Shown: one piece after another, positions 58,322 through 64,000 of the stretch
How positions within the stretch are numbered: the stretch's first letter is position 1
Layout: the number at the start of each line of letters is the position of its first letter
DNA from: Patellaria atrata CBS 101060
Taxonomy: Eukaryota > Ascomycota > Dothideomycetes > Patellariales > Patellariaceae
DNA length: 64,000 nucleotides
Direction of reading: 5' to 3'
NCBI GenBank assembly: GCA_010093705.1
Contig: MU006099.1
Span: forward strand, 335,482 to 399,481
The notes under the pieces: generated by a model
Seen by the model: only the letters and a program-made list of their open reading frames with translations
Database searches by the model: none
What the model was told of the DNA's origin: nothing
Made by a program: the position numbers and the translations under genes

Positions 58322-58361
58322 GCTTTGCTTTGCTTTGCTTTGCTTTGCTTTGCTTTGCTTT
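58322..58361 (+). repeat. GCTTT pentanucleotide microsatellite, 8 copies
   Basis: Eight perfect copies of GCTTT, followed by extra T. Perfect copies suggest a young or unstable locus. Confidence 0.95.
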
Positions 58362-58853
58362 TTACCTTTCATAGAGCTGGGAACTGGGAATAAAAGGTAG
58401 AGACCAACTGCGAGGCGACCGTGTAAGAAGTAGGTGCTAAACGAGTGATTGGATGGACGGCTCGGAGATTTTAGGTGGGGGATCAGAACTTGGAAGAGAC
58501 GGGTGGGAGGGAGGAAAGATTTAACGTATAGAGTGGACGGGAGGTGTGGTAGAAAGACGGGACGGAACGAGGAGAAACGTGATGGGTTGGTTGGTTAGTT
58601 GACATCTTGATTCGAAGTTGGTTAGAAGCAACTGGACAGACCTTGGAAGTTGGAAAAGGGTGGTGGAAATATGATGTTGGACCCATCTGAGACATTCTGA
58701 AAAGATGGGACGATTCTTTGGAGATTGTGGGGAAATACAATCAGCTTACTGTTCCTCCTGGTGTTTATTGAGATACAGTAAAATACGCTCCCCTTCCCTG
58801 CGAGGGGCTTTCGTTAGGACGTTTGAGATGATTTCACTGCGCTGATGCTGTGC

Positions 58854-59216
58854 TCACTCCTTCTGGTTATCTCCCGTTGTCAGTCGTTTGATGTTGGATA
58901 ACGAGAGATACTGGCGACAAGGAGTTGATGTTGCGGTGGCGGCATGTCTAGACGGTCTCCCGCTCCCGATGATGGCTCGCTGCCGTGCGAAATTGGCATA
59001 GGGATCGTCATTTGAAACGGCGCCTTGGAAGCGTTTCCAGGTTGACGGGATTTCGTATCTAAACTCTTTTGTTGTTTTCGACCGTTGGACGGGCGCTTGG
59101 AGGAGAGGGGGGATAGGATATACAAGGGTGGGGAGAGAAGGGTGGTGTGGAGATTTTGGGGTAGATGGGAGGGGGGTGGCTGGATGAAGCGTTTTGAATA
59201 TCTGCTGTACTGCCAT
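58854..59216 (-). CDS. Possible small hypothetical protein
   Basis: A single frame of 120 residues beginning MAVQQIFKTLHP. A Pro/Ser-rich first half is followed by KEFRYEIPSTWKRFQG and DDPYANFARQRAIIG, which look more ordered than random frames. No signal peptide, membrane segment or known domain. It could be real or a by-product of the purine-rich plus strand in this spacer. Confidence 0.35.
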   Translation of the reverse strand: MAVQQIFKTLHPATPLPSTPKSPHHPSLPTLVYPIPPLLQAPVQRSKTTKEFRYEIPSTWKRFQGAVSNDDPYANFARQRAIIGSGRPSRHAATATSTPCRQYLSLSNIKRLTTGDNQKE

Positions 59217-60703
59217 GACTGTAGACTAGAACTATAAGGTGGTAAGTATACAGTCTTGTACCATCAATTGTGACGTTTGAGACTTGATTTGAGCTTCTGT
59301 TTCACATTCGTCATGTTAGATGTTAGATGTTAGGGAAAGTTTGTAAGACTGTGTTTTCTTTGTCATTTATGTTAACCCTCCTTGGCTGTTGTTGTTCTCT
59401 GTCTCGGTTATTCTCGCCTTTTCGCCTTTGCCGTTTTGCCTTCTGTCTTTCACCAAGGCCACTCTTCCTTTCGTGAGGCATCATCAGGCTCATCCCGTTT
59501 CTTCCATTAAATGATGAAGGATTTGTTCCACCCTATCAGCTTTGTCCAAGTAAAGTGGATTGGCTAGGCGCATTTGCATCTCTTTTAGTACAAATACGGA
59601 TTTTGATGTTGTAAAGCCGCCCGTCTTCTGGAAGGGATTTCCATGCGATCTTTAGAAGAAGGGTATGTTCTTTTATGACAATATTGCGTCTACCATCCGA
59701 ATTTACTTTTTTCTTCCGATTGTCAATATTTATTGTTTGCATACGACTACTGCTGCTTGACTAAGGTAGTCGGTGCCCAATGATAGCGAAGGAGAGGCGC
59801 GGAGTAGGGCAAAGGAAAGGGTTTCGAGAAGTTCTAGCGTTACTACCAATCGATCACCAGGTGTTTGGGTTGTTTGTAACATGTTCAATGGTTTGGTAGG
59901 CACAGTTCAAATATTATTTGGATATTAAGTGTTTATATAGACAATCTTTTGATAGAAATAAACGCGCGACAGTTGAAAAAAAAAAATTGAAAAAAATGAA
60001 AAAAATGAAAAAAATGAAAAGCAAGAAAAGGGTTGACAGTAAGGAAGAAGCGGGTTTGGCCCAACTGTGGTGCTGTCAAGTCTCTCTTTGGACGGTGGGT
60101 GCATTCGGTGCCCATAGCCATACCTAGTTCGCTGTCGCTGGGCTGCCGGATGATCCACACAAATGGCCCGTCAAAGTCCCAAAAGTCACTGCAAGTCCCT
60201 CCAAATCCCTCCAAGTGCCCCAATTCGAATCTGTCACCAAGCGCTGGTCCCAATCTTTCTCCACCATCCAAAGCACCAAGCAACAAGCCGACAACGGTCT
60301 GTCTCTCTGTCACCCTCTTGCTTGATTTCTTATTCCTAAACCTTACCCTTTCCCTGTATACTTCGAACAACCTCTCTTCGAATCAGATTCGATTATCCGC
60401 TTGCTGCTTGCTGCCTTGCTCTCGCTTCAACATAGTAACCCGCCTCTCCGCAAGGTTCACACGTCCCATCCGATTCTGCTCCCTCTTGCAGCTCCCTCTG
60501 GACTTGCAGGAAGTACTGAGTAACGTGGCTGAAGCTGCTTGTTAATTCTTTCGCACCGCTATTCTGGGCCGGCCCGACCTTGAAGGGCTTCGTGTCAAAC
60601 CAAAGCAGTCAAATCGATCAAATCAAACAGTCGCGCGCTGCCAAAAGAGGGTCCCGTACGTGGGTTGTCCTCTTTCCAGCGCCTCACCTTCACCATTCAA
60701 CTC
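59217..60703. other. Long upstream region of the Ste20 gene
   Basis: About 1.5 kb. It includes CT-rich stretches (60280-60520), typical of long fungal kinase leaders, and an A-rich repeat. A minus-strand 145-codon frame (60370-59933) depends on the A-rich repeat and is not called. Confidence 0.45.
59975..60020 (+). repeat. A-rich tract with ATGAAAAAA repeats
   Basis: A run of A followed by about four copies of a 9-bp unit TGAAAAAAA. Confidence 0.85.
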
Positions 60704-63703
<3,000 letters not shown>

Positions 63704-64000
63704 GATGTCTTCTTCAGAGAAGACATTTTCCGTACATACTACTACACTATGTTGTGACTATCATTGGATAGCCGCATGGCAACTTTTGCCATTTTTCCAG
63801 CAGATTAGGGCTTCTGCAGGATTGGAAAATCCGCTCAAGATAAGTCGCTGGTCCATGTCGATTCGAATTTTACATCCAGTTACCAAAAACGTTTAACCTG
63901 CGCGACTCTTATGGCTAGGCGTCTTTATCAGAATCAGGTTTGGAGTTGCTTTACTCAAATGGTACAATAACCCGGACATTCACAGTCCACAATTATTTCA
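63704..64000 (+). other. Ste20 3' flank
   Basis: Presumed 3' UTR and downstream sequence to the window end. No coding region seen. Confidence 0.5.

Larger units (their letters stand above)
56606..58853. other. Spacer with low-complexity tracts
   Basis: About 2.2 kb holding the phytochrome 3' UTR, a T-rich tract and a GCTTT microsatellite (listed separately). Frames at 56640-56963 on both strands overlap and are not convincing. Confidence 0.45.

Noticed and set aside
59933-60370. 145-codon minus-strand frame with a poly-Phe end
   Set aside because: The C-terminal part is the A-rich repeat read backwards; no recognisable domain.

Overview
The window reads as nuclear DNA of a filamentous ascomycete (Pezizomycotina), most likely a leotiomycete; that class assignment is an inference from gene content and style, not a measured placement. 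Supporting signs are short GT-AG introns of about 40-75 bp, a fungal hybrid-kinase phytochrome with a receiver domain, an FMP52-type protein, a Ste20-type PAK kinase, and long gene-poor stretches with small secreted-protein genes.

Left part (1-33.5 kb) is a housekeeping block. In order: MET10 sulfite reductase alpha (minus, cut by the left edge), a decayed P-loop ATPase gene (3.6-5.3 kb), a hypothetical gene, FMP52, a Ysc84/Lsb3 SYLF-SH3 actin protein, SFT1 SNARE, an Age2/SMAP ArfGAP, LUC7 and GPI16/PIG-T sharing a 204-bp divergent promoter, cytochrome b5, a SAM methyltransferase, a 2-oxoglutarate oxygenase, an SDR, and an intact three-exon relative of the decayed ATPase at 30.7-32.3 kb. Secretory-pathway functions recur (SNARE, ArfGAP, GPI transamidase), but nothing shows that this is more than ordinary gene order.

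Middle part (33.6-48 kb) holds a four-pass membrane protein of unknown function, a 77-residue mitochondrial-type protein, a six-cysteine secreted protein at 38.3 kb, and then about 9 kb almost without intact genes. Within 41.9-47.0 kb I see several related, mostly broken short reading frames, read here as a decayed cluster of small secreted-protein genes with TATA boxes between copies.

Right part (48-64 kb) holds a flavoprotein-domain protein fused to ankyrin-like repeats with its decarboxylase residues replaced, the phytochrome (52.0-56.6 kb) and Ste20 (60.7-63.7 kb), separated by low-complexity spacers.

The best candidates for something undescribed are the FtsK/HerA-like ATPase pair, the flavoprotein-ankyrin fusion, and the decayed small-protein cluster. 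All functional calls are from reading motifs; no database search was run.
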